Assembly (NCBI RefSeq): GCF_005049105.1
Contig: NZ_SUKA01000005.1
Coordinates: forward strand, 283,843 to 347,842
Direction of reading: 5' to 3'
Length of the DNA: 64,000 nt
Source of the DNA: Sphingobacterium alkalisoli
GTDB lineage: Bacteria > Bacteroidota > Bacteroidia > Sphingobacteriales > Sphingobacteriaceae
Shown here one piece after another: positions 56,100 to 64,000 of the stretch. The position numbers and the translations under genes are program-made. Position 1 is the stretch's first letter, and the number at the start of each line of letters is the position of its first letter. The notes under the pieces are model-generated. The model ran no database searches, was not told where the DNA came from, and worked only from the letters and a program-made list of their open reading frames with translations.

Positions 56100-57368
56100 A
56101 TGTATAGTAGAAGAGCATTTTTAAAATCATCGGGTATAGGTCTGTTCGGAATAGGTCTTCTTGGCGGTATACCTTCTTTTGTGGTTGAAGCCGTGACCCG
56201 GGAGAAGCTTAATCCATTATTTAGCAAACGTAAAGTATTGGTTTGTATATTTCAACGAGGTGCCATGGACGGATTAATGGCTGTTACTCCTTTTGAAGAT
56301 AATTTCTTAAAAGAAGCGAGACCCAACTTGTTCATTGCCCCCCAGCTCAAAAATAACCGAGCACCTGGCTTAATAGATCTTGATGGTAGGTTTGGTTTAC
56401 ATCCGGCGATGAGTAGTTTCGAACCTTTGTTCAAGGATGGCAGACTAGCCATCGTACATGGGATCGGTTCGCCGAATACAACACGGTCGCACTTTGATGC
56501 GCAAGATTATATGGAAAGCGGCACCCCGTTCAAGAAGAGTACATCTGATGGTTGGCTCAATAGAGCAGTTGGGCTTACCGGGCACGAAAACGTGCAAACT
56601 CCTTTCTCGGCCATAAGCCTTACATCGGCCTTGCCACGATCATTATATGGAGATCATGATGCCTTAGCGATAAGCAATATCAAGAATTTTAAAATTCAGG
56701 GTGCCGGCAAGCGTATGCTGCAAAATGCAAAAAGCTTCGAGGAACTCTACGACGATACTGCTGATGAATTGTTAAATGAGGCTGGTGGAGATAGCTTTGA
56801 CAGTATGAAAATACTTCAACAAAAAATCCAGAAAGAATATATTCCGGCCCAAAATGCGAAGTATCCTGCTACCAATCTCGGCTCTTCGCTCAAGCAAGTT
56901 GCCCAGCTTATTAAGATGGATGTGGGGCTAGAGGTCGCGTTCACCGAATCCAACGGTTGGGATACACATTATAATCAAGGTAAAGACACAGGTATCTTCG
57001 CACGCAACGTTGGCGACTTGTCCGATGCTATAGTGGCTTTTTGGAATGATATAGAAGCTTATCAAGATGATGTGCTCGTAATGACGATGACCGAATTTGG
57101 AAGAACTGTGCATCAAAACGGAACCGGTGGCACCGATCACGGACGCGCATCCTGTAATTTTATATTGGGGAATCACGTTTCTGGAGGTAAGATACATGGA
57201 GTCGTCGATCCATTGGCCGTAGAAAATCTAGAGGATGGGAGGGATCTCAAAGTTACGACCGACTTTAGAGCCGTGTTTTCCGAAGTATCTCAATTACACC
57301 TTAATGTCAAAGATAACAATTCACTATTCCCGGAATGGGATGGTAAAAATATTGGTGTCATGAGGTGA
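56100..57368 (+). CDS. DUF1501 family protein with Tat signal
   Basis: 422 residues. The N terminus has a twin-arginine motif (SRRAFLKSSGIGLFGIGLLG), so the protein is exported folded. The core has the alkaline-phosphatase-superfamily-like features of DUF1501: VLVCIFQRGAMDGLMAV, HGIGSPNTTRSHFDAQDYME, ESNGWDTHYNQG and TEFGRTVHQNGTGGTDHGRA. These His and Asp clusters suggest a metal site, but no reaction is known. Paired with DUF1800. Confidence 0.93.
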   Translation: MYSRRAFLKSSGIGLFGIGLLGGIPSFVVEAVTREKLNPLFSKRKVLVCIFQRGAMDGLMAVTPFEDNFLKEARPNLFIAPQLKNNRAPGLIDLDGRFGLHPAMSSFEPLFKDGRLAIVHGIGSPNTTRSHFDAQDYMESGTPFKKSTSDGWLNRAVGLTGHENVQTPFSAISLTSALPRSLYGDHDALAISNIKNFKIQGAGKRMLQNAKSFEELYDDTADELLNEAGGDSFDSMKILQQKIQKEYIPAQNAKYPATNLGSSLKQVAQLIKMDVGLEVAFTESNGWDTHYNQGKDTGIFARNVGDLSDAIVAFWNDIEAYQDDVLVMTMTEFGRTVHQNGTGGTDHGRASCNFILGNHVSGGKIHGVVDPLAVENLEDGRDLKVTTDFRAVFSEVSQLHLNVKDNNSLFPEWDGKNIGVMR

Positions 57369-57516
57369 TATGATTTGAGGGTATTTTGATCGGAAAAGGC
57401 AATTACTTGTAAGTTTTTAAGATTATTTTTGGATATACTAACTGAATTTAAACCGGCTGGTCGTTTTATAATCAAGATAATTCAGATCGGACACTTGTCA
57501 GCATTTAAAAAAGTGG

Positions 57517-58956
57517 ATGAAAAAAATTGAACAAAGACATCTGTATCTCAACTTTAAGGATTGCAGACACTACATTTTATTGACGCTCATTCTATTTATC
57601 GGGTTTTGTCCCAAAGTTTTTTCACAGCAAGCCACTATGGCTTCGTCTTCTAAAGCGAATCGTCCTAATATCTTGGTTATCATGGCGGATGATTTAGATA
57701 GCAGACAGTTGAGCTGTTATGGAGGTATGAATTTACAAACTACCCATATCGATCGGCTCGCTAGCGAAGGCGTGAAATTTAATAACCTAGTTGCCTCAGA
57801 AGCTATGTGTGTACCCACACGAGCATCTTTGTTTACAGGCCTTTATCCAGTACGACATGGTGCCTATCAGAATCATAAGCCTGTAAACCCAGATTTGAAA
57901 AGTGTAGTACATTACCTAGCAGAACAGGGGTACCGGGTAGGTCTAACCGGAAAAGATCATGTTACCAAACCGCGATCCATTTTCCCTTTTCGCATTGTGC
58001 CCGGATTTGAAAAAAACTGTATTGCTACTACCGATGAATATTTTTTGGACAGCATTGCCCATTTTATAGAAGAAGAGGAGCCCTATTGCCTTTTCGTGAT
58101 GAGCGCCAATCCTCATGCACCTTGGACGGTGGGAGACCCTTCCGAATTTGATAAGGACAAGCTCATCCTACCGGCACATTGGGTAGATACCGACCTAACC
58201 CGTAGACAATTCGTAAAGTATCTAGCCGAGGTGCGACGGTTGGACAATCAAGTCGGAGATGTATTGAAACTTCTGGAACAACAAAACCAATTGGACAATA
58301 CTATTGTGATTTTTCTGGGAGAACAAGGACCTCAGTTTCCCGGTGGCAAATGGACGTTATATGATAATGGACAACTCAGTTCGATGTTGATTAGGTGGCC
58401 TGGTATAATCCCTCCGGGTAGCACAACTGATGCAATTGTTCAATATGAGGATATCATGCCGACCTTGTTTGCAATTGCCGGAGGAGCATCTTTAGAATCT
58501 TTAGATGGACGAAGTTTTCTTCCTGTAATCAAAGATCCTAAAAGATCTTTTAGGAAGTACGCTTATGGTATTCATAATAATATCCCCGAAGGACCCTCAT
58601 ATCCCATCCGAAGTATTCGAAATGACCGGTTTAAGCTCATTCTCAATTTAAAAGCGAACCAAAGGTATCATATCAAGTACATGACGGATACAACTAATAT
58701 GCAGCAAGTGTACACATCATGGGTAGCCAAAGGGAAAAACGATAAGGAGTCCGATAAACTAGCACAACGGATCGTCAAGCATTCTCCGGTGGAGTTTTAT
58801 GACCTACAGAATGATCCGTACGAATTAGAAAACCAATCTGATAACCCTGCATACCATTCAACCATTGCGGAGATGAAAGAAGAACTACTTAATTGGATGG
58901 AAAAGCAAGGCGATACAGGAATAGCGCTAGACATTCCGATTGAAAGAAATAACTAA
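57517..58956 (+). CDS. Secreted sulfatase (type I, formylglycine-dependent)
   Basis: 479 residues. Signal anchor or peptide at about 18-37 (HYILLTLILFIGFCPKVFSQ). Metal-binding Asp58 and Asp59 lie in NILVIMADDLD. The catalytic Cys98 lies in CVPTR, matching C-x-P-x-R, to be converted to formylglycine by a maturase encoded elsewhere. TGKDH (154-158) and the C-terminal block EFYDLQNDPYELENQSDNPA resemble heparan N-sulfatase-like (DUF4976-type) enzymes. Substrate unknown. Eight bases before the second sulfatase. Confidence 0.93.
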   Translation: MKKIEQRHLYLNFKDCRHYILLTLILFIGFCPKVFSQQATMASSSKANRPNILVIMADDLDSRQLSCYGGMNLQTTHIDRLASEGVKFNNLVASEAMCVPTRASLFTGLYPVRHGAYQNHKPVNPDLKSVVHYLAEQGYRVGLTGKDHVTKPRSIFPFRIVPGFEKNCIATTDEYFLDSIAHFIEEEEPYCLFVMSANPHAPWTVGDPSEFDKDKLILPAHWVDTDLTRRQFVKYLAEVRRLDNQVGDVLKLLEQQNQLDNTIVIFLGEQGPQFPGGKWTLYDNGQLSSMLIRWPGIIPPGSTTDAIVQYEDIMPTLFAIAGGASLESLDGRSFLPVIKDPKRSFRKYAYGIHNNIPEGPSYPIRSIRNDRFKLILNLKANQRYHIKYMTDTTNMQQVYTSWVAKGKNDKESDKLAQRIVKHSPVEFYDLQNDPYELENQSDNPAYHSTIAEMKEELLNWMEKQGDTGIALDIPIERNN

Positions 58957-58964
58957 TTAGTAAA

Positions 58965-60350
58965 ATGAAAAATATACTTTCCAGATTTGCAGGAGTTGTG
59001 AGACTGATTAAAGCCTCCATCGTATTGATATTGGCATCGTATTCATTTTTGTTAAAAGCGCAAGATATACCCAAACCGAATATCATTTTAATCTTGGCAG
59101 ACGATTTGGGGATTGGCGATGTCAGCTGTTACTATGGAAAGTATAGCACCCCGAATATTGATAAGATCGCCGCTGAAGGTATTCGGTTTACCAATTATTA
59201 TAGTTCATCACCGATATGTTCCCCATCACGAGCAGGTATTCTCACAGGTCAATCGCCTGCCAAATTACATTTTACGACATTTTTAAATACCCGCGAGGAT
59301 AATAAGAGAAAGCAGCAGGTCGATTATTTGGATCCGAATGTTCCGTCCATTGCCCAGTTATTAAAATCGGAGGGATATGTTGCCGGGCATTTTGGGAAAT
59401 GGCATATGGGGGGAGGACGTGATGTTACAGAAGCGCCTAACTTCGACCAGTATGGATTTGATGAATGGTCCGGTACCTATGAGAGTCCCGATCCTGATCC
59501 GGCTATTACTGCCACTAATTGGATTTGGAGCGACAAAGATAGTGTAAAGCGATGGAATCGTACAGCGTATTTTGTCGAAAAGACGTTAAGCTTTTTGAAA
59601 GAAAATAAAGGTAAGCCGTGCTATGTAAACCTTTGGACAGATGATGTGCACACACCTTGGGTAGCAGGAGATGATGAAGTGGGCAGATACCCGGGGAAGC
59701 CGGAAGAAGAGCGAAGCTTCGAAGCTGTATTGGCAGAATTTGATCAGCAACTAGGAAGATTGATGGATGGTTTAAAGGAATTAGGTATTGATCACAACAC
59801 CTTAGTAATCTTCACCAGCGATAATGGACCGTTACCAACTTTTGGACAAGACCGATCAGCAGGGCTACGCGGTAGTAAATTGTCTCTCTATGAAGGCGGA
59901 ATAAACATGCCGTTTATTGCACGTTGGCCTGCTAAAATTAAAAAGAATGAGACTGATACGACATCCATATTATCAGCTTTAGATTTGTTCCCATCATTTT
60001 GTGCTTTGGCAGGAGTGGATCTTGGGAATTCTGATTTATTAGACGGAGAAGATCGAAGTGCGACGTGGTTAGGGAGGCCATCACCACGAAAGGAACCATT
60101 AATTTGGGAATATGGGCGTAATAGTTCTTTTTTTAGCTTTCCCAAAGCACCCAACCGAAGTCCCGCGCTAGCCTACCGATGGGAGAATTGGAAGTTCTTG
60201 ATGAATTTAGATCAAAGTGGTATGGAGTTATATAATTTAGCGACAGACAAGAAAGAATCAGTCAATCTTGTATCACAGCACCCAGATTTGGTAAAGAAAT
60301 TTAGTAATACACTTTTGGAATGGTGGATACGACTGCCGTTATTTGAATGA
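58965..60350 (+). CDS. Secreted arylsulfatase-type sulfatase
   Basis: 461 residues. Signal peptide ending SYSFLLKAQ (about 33). Metal-binding Asp46 and Asp47 (LILADDLGIGD). The formylglycine site is C85-S-P-S-R89, the classic sequence, followed by AGILTGQSPA. GHFGKWHMG carries the basic active-site residues, and IFTSDNGP (Asp-Asn metal ligands) follows. Closest in layout to arylsulfatase A types. Probably co-transcribed with the preceding sulfatase; the pair may act on successive sulphate groups. Confidence 0.94.
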   Translation: MKNILSRFAGVVRLIKASIVLILASYSFLLKAQDIPKPNIILILADDLGIGDVSCYYGKYSTPNIDKIAAEGIRFTNYYSSSPICSPSRAGILTGQSPAKLHFTTFLNTREDNKRKQQVDYLDPNVPSIAQLLKSEGYVAGHFGKWHMGGGRDVTEAPNFDQYGFDEWSGTYESPDPDPAITATNWIWSDKDSVKRWNRTAYFVEKTLSFLKENKGKPCYVNLWTDDVHTPWVAGDDEVGRYPGKPEEERSFEAVLAEFDQQLGRLMDGLKELGIDHNTLVIFTSDNGPLPTFGQDRSAGLRGSKLSLYEGGINMPFIARWPAKIKKNETDTTSILSALDLFPSFCALAGVDLGNSDLLDGEDRSATWLGRPSPRKEPLIWEYGRNSSFFSFPKAPNRSPALAYRWENWKFLMNLDQSGMELYNLATDKKESVNLVSQHPDLVKKFSNTLLEWWIRLPLFE

Positions 60351-60389
60351 TTTACACGTTTATTTTACATAATAGCTACTTCTTAACAT

Positions 60390-60809
60390 CTACGGCATTT
60401 CCCATTCCGAAGCAATAAAGTAGTATGGTCCATTTTCCATTTTGCCTCCTCTGGGAGAGACAAGATCGCCTTCATAAAATACCCCAAGTTTATTGGTTAT
60501 TTTTTTTGTTGCGAATAAGCTCCACGCCTTTCCTAGCTTGCTTTGTTCCCAGTCCGGGTGAATAGAGGTTGGATTTGAGCGAGACAGCACTTTTGCATTG
60601 TATATGTTAGGGGCAAGACCTAGGTCGACCGCAACAACAGTAGAATCCATGTCTGTTGTCATATTCTGCTGCGAGTTACTATTAGTAAAGGAGTCTACAT
60701 CTACCTTTATCGTATCAGAAGCTGTATTTTTACCGTCCGATCCGGATCGACAGGAAATGGTCGACATCACGACGAGACATACCGGTAGTAATTGTTGTAT
60801 TTTCATCAT
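60390..60809 (-). CDS. Hypothetical lipoprotein
   Basis: About 139 residues from the ATG at 60807-60809 (a second ATG follows at 60804-60806). Lipobox STISC gives acylated Cys. After a Ser/Thr/Asp/Asn-rich linker, the C-terminal half (IYNAKVLSRSNPTSIHPDWE, LGVFYEGDLVSPRGGKMENG) looks like a small folded domain of no family known to me. Convergent with the second sulfatase and divergent from the helicase gene. Confidence 0.65.
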   Translation of the reverse strand: MMKIQQLLPVCLVVMSTISCRSGSDGKNTASDTIKVDVDSFTNSNSQQNMTTDMDSTVVAVDLGLAPNIYNAKVLSRSNPTSIHPDWEQSKLGKAWSLFATKKITNKLGVFYEGDLVSPRGGKMENGPYYFIASEWEMP

Positions 60810-60892
60810 AAAAAACTTTAAGCAATAATGCTGCCGATTGTTTTCAAAGCGCAATAGTACATGTAAATTTGTTATGCCTAATATCAGATCAT

Positions 60893-60929
60893 GTTATAAA
60901 AACAGTTACTTTGCAACTGTTTTTATAAC
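60893..60929. promoter_or_regulatory. 15-bp perfect inverted repeat 12 bases before the helicase start
   Basis: 60893-60907 (gttataaaaacagtt) pairs exactly with 60915-60929 around a 7-base loop. Its A-run/CAGTT/T-run form resembles an intrinsic terminator, but it lies between divergent genes where no transcript should end. It may be an operator for a dimeric repressor or a 5'-UTR attenuator of the helicase gene. Confidence 0.5.
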
Positions 60930-60941
60930 GAGAATATCTCT

Positions 60942-62849
60942 ATGAATTATTTTGACGAGCTCACTGCCTTATTGAATGAGGAAAAATATTATGATAAGGC
61001 CCAACACGAATCCCTGATTTTAAAAAGCAATCTAAACGAACGACGGGCGCAAGGTGTTACTTGGTTTCCAGTTTCAATAACCAATAGTGAACTTGGTCGC
61101 GGCGATTACGTAACGATTACGTTGACCAAGACTAATAATCTGGAAGAAAATCATCGTTTTCGATTCGGCATGCCAGTTTCCTTGTTTTCTAATTATGCTC
61201 CCAGTGACGACCGCATTGATGGCATTATATCCTTCGTTAGTAGAGATATCATGCGGATTTCATTTCGAGTGGATGAGTTACCCGAGTGGAGCCGAAGGGG
61301 AAAACTTGGTGTCGATCTACTATTTGACGAAAACTCCTATAGAGAAATGCAGGATGCTTTGTGTCAGGCTAAGGAATTGCGTACTGATGTGAAGCAAGGA
61401 AAGCTTATCCGACAGCTTATCGGGGAGGAATCTCTTTGGCATGATCAGGTACACGTTGCCTACGAACACCCCGAACTCAATGCAAGTCAAAATAATGCTA
61501 TTCAACATATCTTAAGTTCGTGTCCACTAGCTATTGTACATGGTCCTCCTGGTACGGGCAAGACCACCACATTGATTAGAGCCGTACAGGCTCTATTAAA
61601 GCAAGAAGCCAAACAGATCTTATTTGTTGCACCCAGTAATACAGCGGTTGATGTCCTGACCGAACGTCTAGATGCAATTGGAATTTCAGTAGTCCGTATC
61701 GGTAATCCCGTTAAGGTGTCTGATCACCTTCAAGAGCTCACGTTGGATGCCAAGGTAGAAAAACATAATGCGAATAAAGAGCTTAAAAATCTGGAAAAGC
61801 AAGCCCGCGCGTATACAGAAATGGCCCATAAATACAAGCGCCATTTTGGTAAAACAGAACGGGAGCAACGAAAAGCTTTGTTTGATGAAGCGCGCAAAAT
61901 CCGGAAAGAGGTTGATCGAGTTCAGGATTATATTGTTGAAGATATCTTGAACAGGGTAGAAGTGATCACCGCGACGTTAGTAGGAGCAAACCATTATACG
62001 ATCCGTAACAGAAGGTATGAAACGGTTATAATAGATGAAGCGGCTCAAGCATTGGAACCTGCTTGCTGGATTCCAATCCTAAAAGCAAACAACGTAATAT
62101 TAGCGGGAGATCATTGCCAACTGCCCCCCACCGTCAAATCCAGTAACAATTCCAGAGAAGGTCTTTACCATACCTTGTTCGAAAAATTGATAGTACATTA
62201 TCCGGCAGCAGTTTCTTTATTAAACGTGCAATATAGGATGAATGCGCAGATTATGAAGTATCCATCGCAGGCCCTCTACGCAGATCAATTGCAAGCTGCG
62301 GAACCGATATCGAATTGGACCTTACTCCATGATGCAACACCCATACTCTTTATTGATACAGCAGGTGCTGGATTTGAAGAAACGCAGATTGATGGTGCTA
62401 TCTATAATACCGAAGAGGCCCATTTTTTAAAGGTACACCTCCGTTCGCTGCTTAAGGATCTGCAGTTATCTTATGCGAATCAGGTATTCCCCAGTATTGG
62501 TATTATCACCCCGTATCGAAGGCAAGCTATTTTGCTTAAAGAAATAATAGAGCAAGATGAAGAACTACAGCCTTTTGCCGCCTTGGTTCAAATAAACACG
62601 ATCGATAGTTTTCAGGGGCAAGAAAAAGACATCGTTTACATCAGCTTAACCCGAAGCAACACCGAGCAGCAAATTGGTTTTTTAAGTGACGTACGGCGCA
62701 TGAATGTAGCGATGACCCGAGCTAAGAAAAAGCTGATTGTGATAGGCGATACCAGCACAATCGGGCAACATCGTTTTTATAAAGATTTTCTGGATTACAT
62801 CGAATCCATTAATCGATACCACAGTGTGTGGGAATGGAGTGCACTGTGA
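60942..62849 (+). CDS. Superfamily 1 helicase, Upf1/SMUBP2 (IGHMBP2)-like
   Basis: 635 residues, cytosolic. An N-terminal beta-barrel domain (about 30-130) as in IGHMBP2 precedes the RecA-like cores. Walker A GPPGTGKT (201-208), motif Ib region FVAPSNTAVDVL, an inserted coiled-coil stalk at about 270-335, Walker B DEAAQALEP (365-373), QYRMNAQI, DSFQGQEKDIVYIS and RRMNVAMTRAKKKL are all intact. ATP-dependent 5'-3' unwinding of DNA and/or RNA is expected. Bacterial members are poorly studied. Preceded by a perfect palindrome. Confidence 0.93.
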   Translation: MNYFDELTALLNEEKYYDKAQHESLILKSNLNERRAQGVTWFPVSITNSELGRGDYVTITLTKTNNLEENHRFRFGMPVSLFSNYAPSDDRIDGIISFVSRDIMRISFRVDELPEWSRRGKLGVDLLFDENSYREMQDALCQAKELRTDVKQGKLIRQLIGEESLWHDQVHVAYEHPELNASQNNAIQHILSSCPLAIVHGPPGTGKTTTLIRAVQALLKQEAKQILFVAPSNTAVDVLTERLDAIGISVVRIGNPVKVSDHLQELTLDAKVEKHNANKELKNLEKQARAYTEMAHKYKRHFGKTEREQRKALFDEARKIRKEVDRVQDYIVEDILNRVEVITATLVGANHYTIRNRRYETVIIDEAAQALEPACWIPILKANNVILAGDHCQLPPTVKSSNNSREGLYHTLFEKLIVHYPAAVSLLNVQYRMNAQIMKYPSQALYADQLQAAEPISNWTLLHDATPILFIDTAGAGFEETQIDGAIYNTEEAHFLKVHLRSLLKDLQLSYANQVFPSIGIITPYRRQAILLKEIIEQDEELQPFAALVQINTIDSFQGQEKDIVYISLTRSNTEQQIGFLSDVRRMNVAMTRAKKKLIVIGDTSTIGQHRFYKDFLDYIESINRYHSVWEWSAL

Positions 62850-62955
62850 TAACGATGAGCACTTAATGAATTATTTTTAGTTAAATTTTGGTACTCAATT
62901 GTTTTACTTGATCTTCATAATGCGTATTTTTAGGGCACTCAATCTAACATTAAAC

Positions 62956-64000
62956 ATGAGAAAATTATTTTCTATATTATTTATATCGTTTGGCGGTATG
63001 CAGATCAATTGTGCACAACAGGATTCCATTATGTTCGATAGGATCTACCATGAATCCTTTTATAACGGTCAAGCTTATGATAATTTAAGATACCTAACCA
63101 AAGAAATTGGACACCGGATCGCAGGCTCAAAAAAAGCAGACCAGGCAGTTGTCTGGTCAAAAGGGTTAATGGAAGGGCTAGGTTTGGATAAGGTGTATTT
63201 ACAGAATGTAGAAGTACCTTATTGGGATAGGGGGCCAAAAGAGAAAGCGCATATTGTAGAGACCGGCGAACCTTTAAATGTACTGGCATTGGGAGGGTCC
63301 GTGGCTACGCCGATCAACGGTCTGGAAGCAGAAGTTATAGAAATCGAATTACTCAGCGATTTGCGTAAATATGGGGAGCAAGTACGTGGAAAAATCGTTT
63401 TCATCAATAAGCCTTGGGATGAATCTATGGTAGAAACCGGTGTGGCTTATGGCCTCAATGCTGGCCAACGTAGCCGTGGACCAGGGGAAGCAGCGAAACT
63501 GGGAGCCGTGGCGTTTCTGTTCAGATCCTTATCCTCTTCTGCCATAGATGATTATCCGCATACAGGAGGTACACGGTATATCGATGGAGTAGATCGCATC
63601 CCGGCAATAGCTATATCGGCAGTATCTGCAAATCGATTGAGTGAGAGATTAAAAGAAAATCCTAAAGCAAAGGTTTATCTAGAACAGCATGCTGCTTGGA
63701 AAGATAATGTACCAACGCATAATGTCATTGGTGAATGGATTGGGAGCGAATTCCCAGAAAAGATAATTACCATTGGAGGGCATATCGATTCCTGGGATGT
63801 TGGAGAAGGAGCACACGATAACGGGACGGGTACCATGGGTACTTTAGATGCGTTGCGTACGTTAAAAGCTTTAGGTTATAAACCGCGGCATACCATTCGA
63901 TTGGTTTTTTATATGAATGAAGAGAACGGTGTACACGGATCCATGGCATATGGAAGATATGCTAAGGATAAAAATGAACAATTGATTGCGGGTATTGAAA
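62956..64000 (+). CDS. M28 family metallopeptidase (carboxypeptidase Q/aminopeptidase type), 3'-truncated by the window
   Basis: The frame opens at ATG 62956 and runs off the window (348 codons seen). Signal peptide MRKLFSILFISFGGMQINCA. The first domain has LTKEIGHRIAGSKKADQAV, then a protease-associated insert (about 100-240, GKIVFINKPWD and GPGEAAKLGAVAFLF). Zinc-site motifs follow: GGHIDSWD (His276), HDNGTG (Asp288) and MNEENG (Glu322, Glu323), as in co-catalytic two-zinc M28 enzymes. It trims peptides in the periplasm or outside the cell. The remaining zinc ligands lie beyond the window. Confidence 0.93.
   Translation, partial: MRKLFSILFISFGGMQINCAQQDSIMFDRIYHESFYNGQAYDNLRYLTKEIGHRIAGSKKADQAVVWSKGLMEGLGLDKVYLQNVEVPYWDRGPKEKAHIVETGEPLNVLALGGSVATPINGLEAEVIEIELLSDLRKYGEQVRGKIVFINKPWDESMVETGVAYGLNAGQRSRGPGEAAKLGAVAFLFRSLSSSAIDDYPHTGGTRYIDGVDRIPAIAISAVSANRLSERLKENPKAKVYLEQHAAWKDNVPTHNVIGEWIGSEFPEKIITIGGHIDSWDVGEGAHDNGTGTMGTLDALRTLKALGYKPRHTIRLVFYMNEENGVHGSMAYGRYAKDKNEQLIAGIE

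Noticed and set aside
57517..60350. Sulfatases as part of a PUL
   Set aside because: No SusC/SusD pair adjoins them on either side; the nearest collinear genes are DUF1501 and cydAB, so PUL membership is not supported.
1..64000. CRISPR arrays, tRNA genes, transposons or phage genes
   Set aside because: I looked for regularly spaced repeats, cloverleaf-like ends, transposase motifs and terminal inverted repeats and found none that hold up.

Overview
The window is chromosomal DNA from a member of the Bacteroidota, most likely Sphingobacteriaceae (a Sphingobacterium- or Pedobacter-like soil or environmental bacterium). This rests on three SusC/SusD pairs, many short lipoprotein signals, the DUF4959/DUF5126/DUF5000, DUF4998, DUF5017, DUF4843 and DUF4974 families, the absence of clear Shine-Dalgarno sites, and promoter-like TTTG / TAnnTTTG elements. 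I saw no tRNA, rRNA, CRISPR array, insertion sequence or phage gene. Genus assignment is inference.

Layout. 1-3201: the C-terminal two thirds of the error-prone polymerase DnaE2, meeting tail to tail with a NYN/LOTUS protein. 3602-15888: polysaccharide utilisation locus 1 (PUL1), with SusC, SusD, two carbohydrate-binding-type lipoproteins, a TIM-barrel glycosidase resembling clan GH-D, and a GH95 alpha-L-fucosidase or galactosidase. 16099-20404: a divergent module with GH36 alpha-galactosidase and aldose 1-epimerase on the minus strand and an AraC regulator on the plus strand. 20415-21945: a DUF4230 protein, an LpxL-like acyltransferase and a possible small membrane peptide. 22142-36119: PUL2, with SusC, SusD, DUF5017 lipoprotein, two distantly related large toroid-type enzymes around a beta-helix hydrolase, and a secreted SGNH esterase. 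A good promoter and a GTCTAGAC operator precede it. 36120-41093: a gene-poor stretch, an outer-membrane protein, a candidate 31-residue acidic peptide, a PAS histidine kinase with a stand-alone receiver, and a beta-hydroxyacid dehydrogenase family enzyme. 41156-51612: an ECF sigma / FecR / STN-SusC / SusD / DUF4843 / PKD-like lipoprotein set with a TlpA-like thioredoxin. 51891-60350: cytochrome bd oxidase (cydAB), a DUF1800-DUF1501 pair and two sulfatases. 60390-64000: a lipoprotein, an Upf1/SMUBP2-like helicase and an M28 peptidase cut by the window end.

How it fits together. PUL1 plus the GH36/galM module look like import and stripping of alpha-linked fucose- or galactose-containing plant glycans. 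PUL2 looks like an outer-membrane system for an acetylated, possibly uronic-acid-rich glycan, and it holds the least explained enzymes. The third SusCD set is controlled by trans-envelope sigma/anti-sigma signalling and carries no carbohydrate enzyme, so its cargo is open. All substrate statements are inference from gene content.
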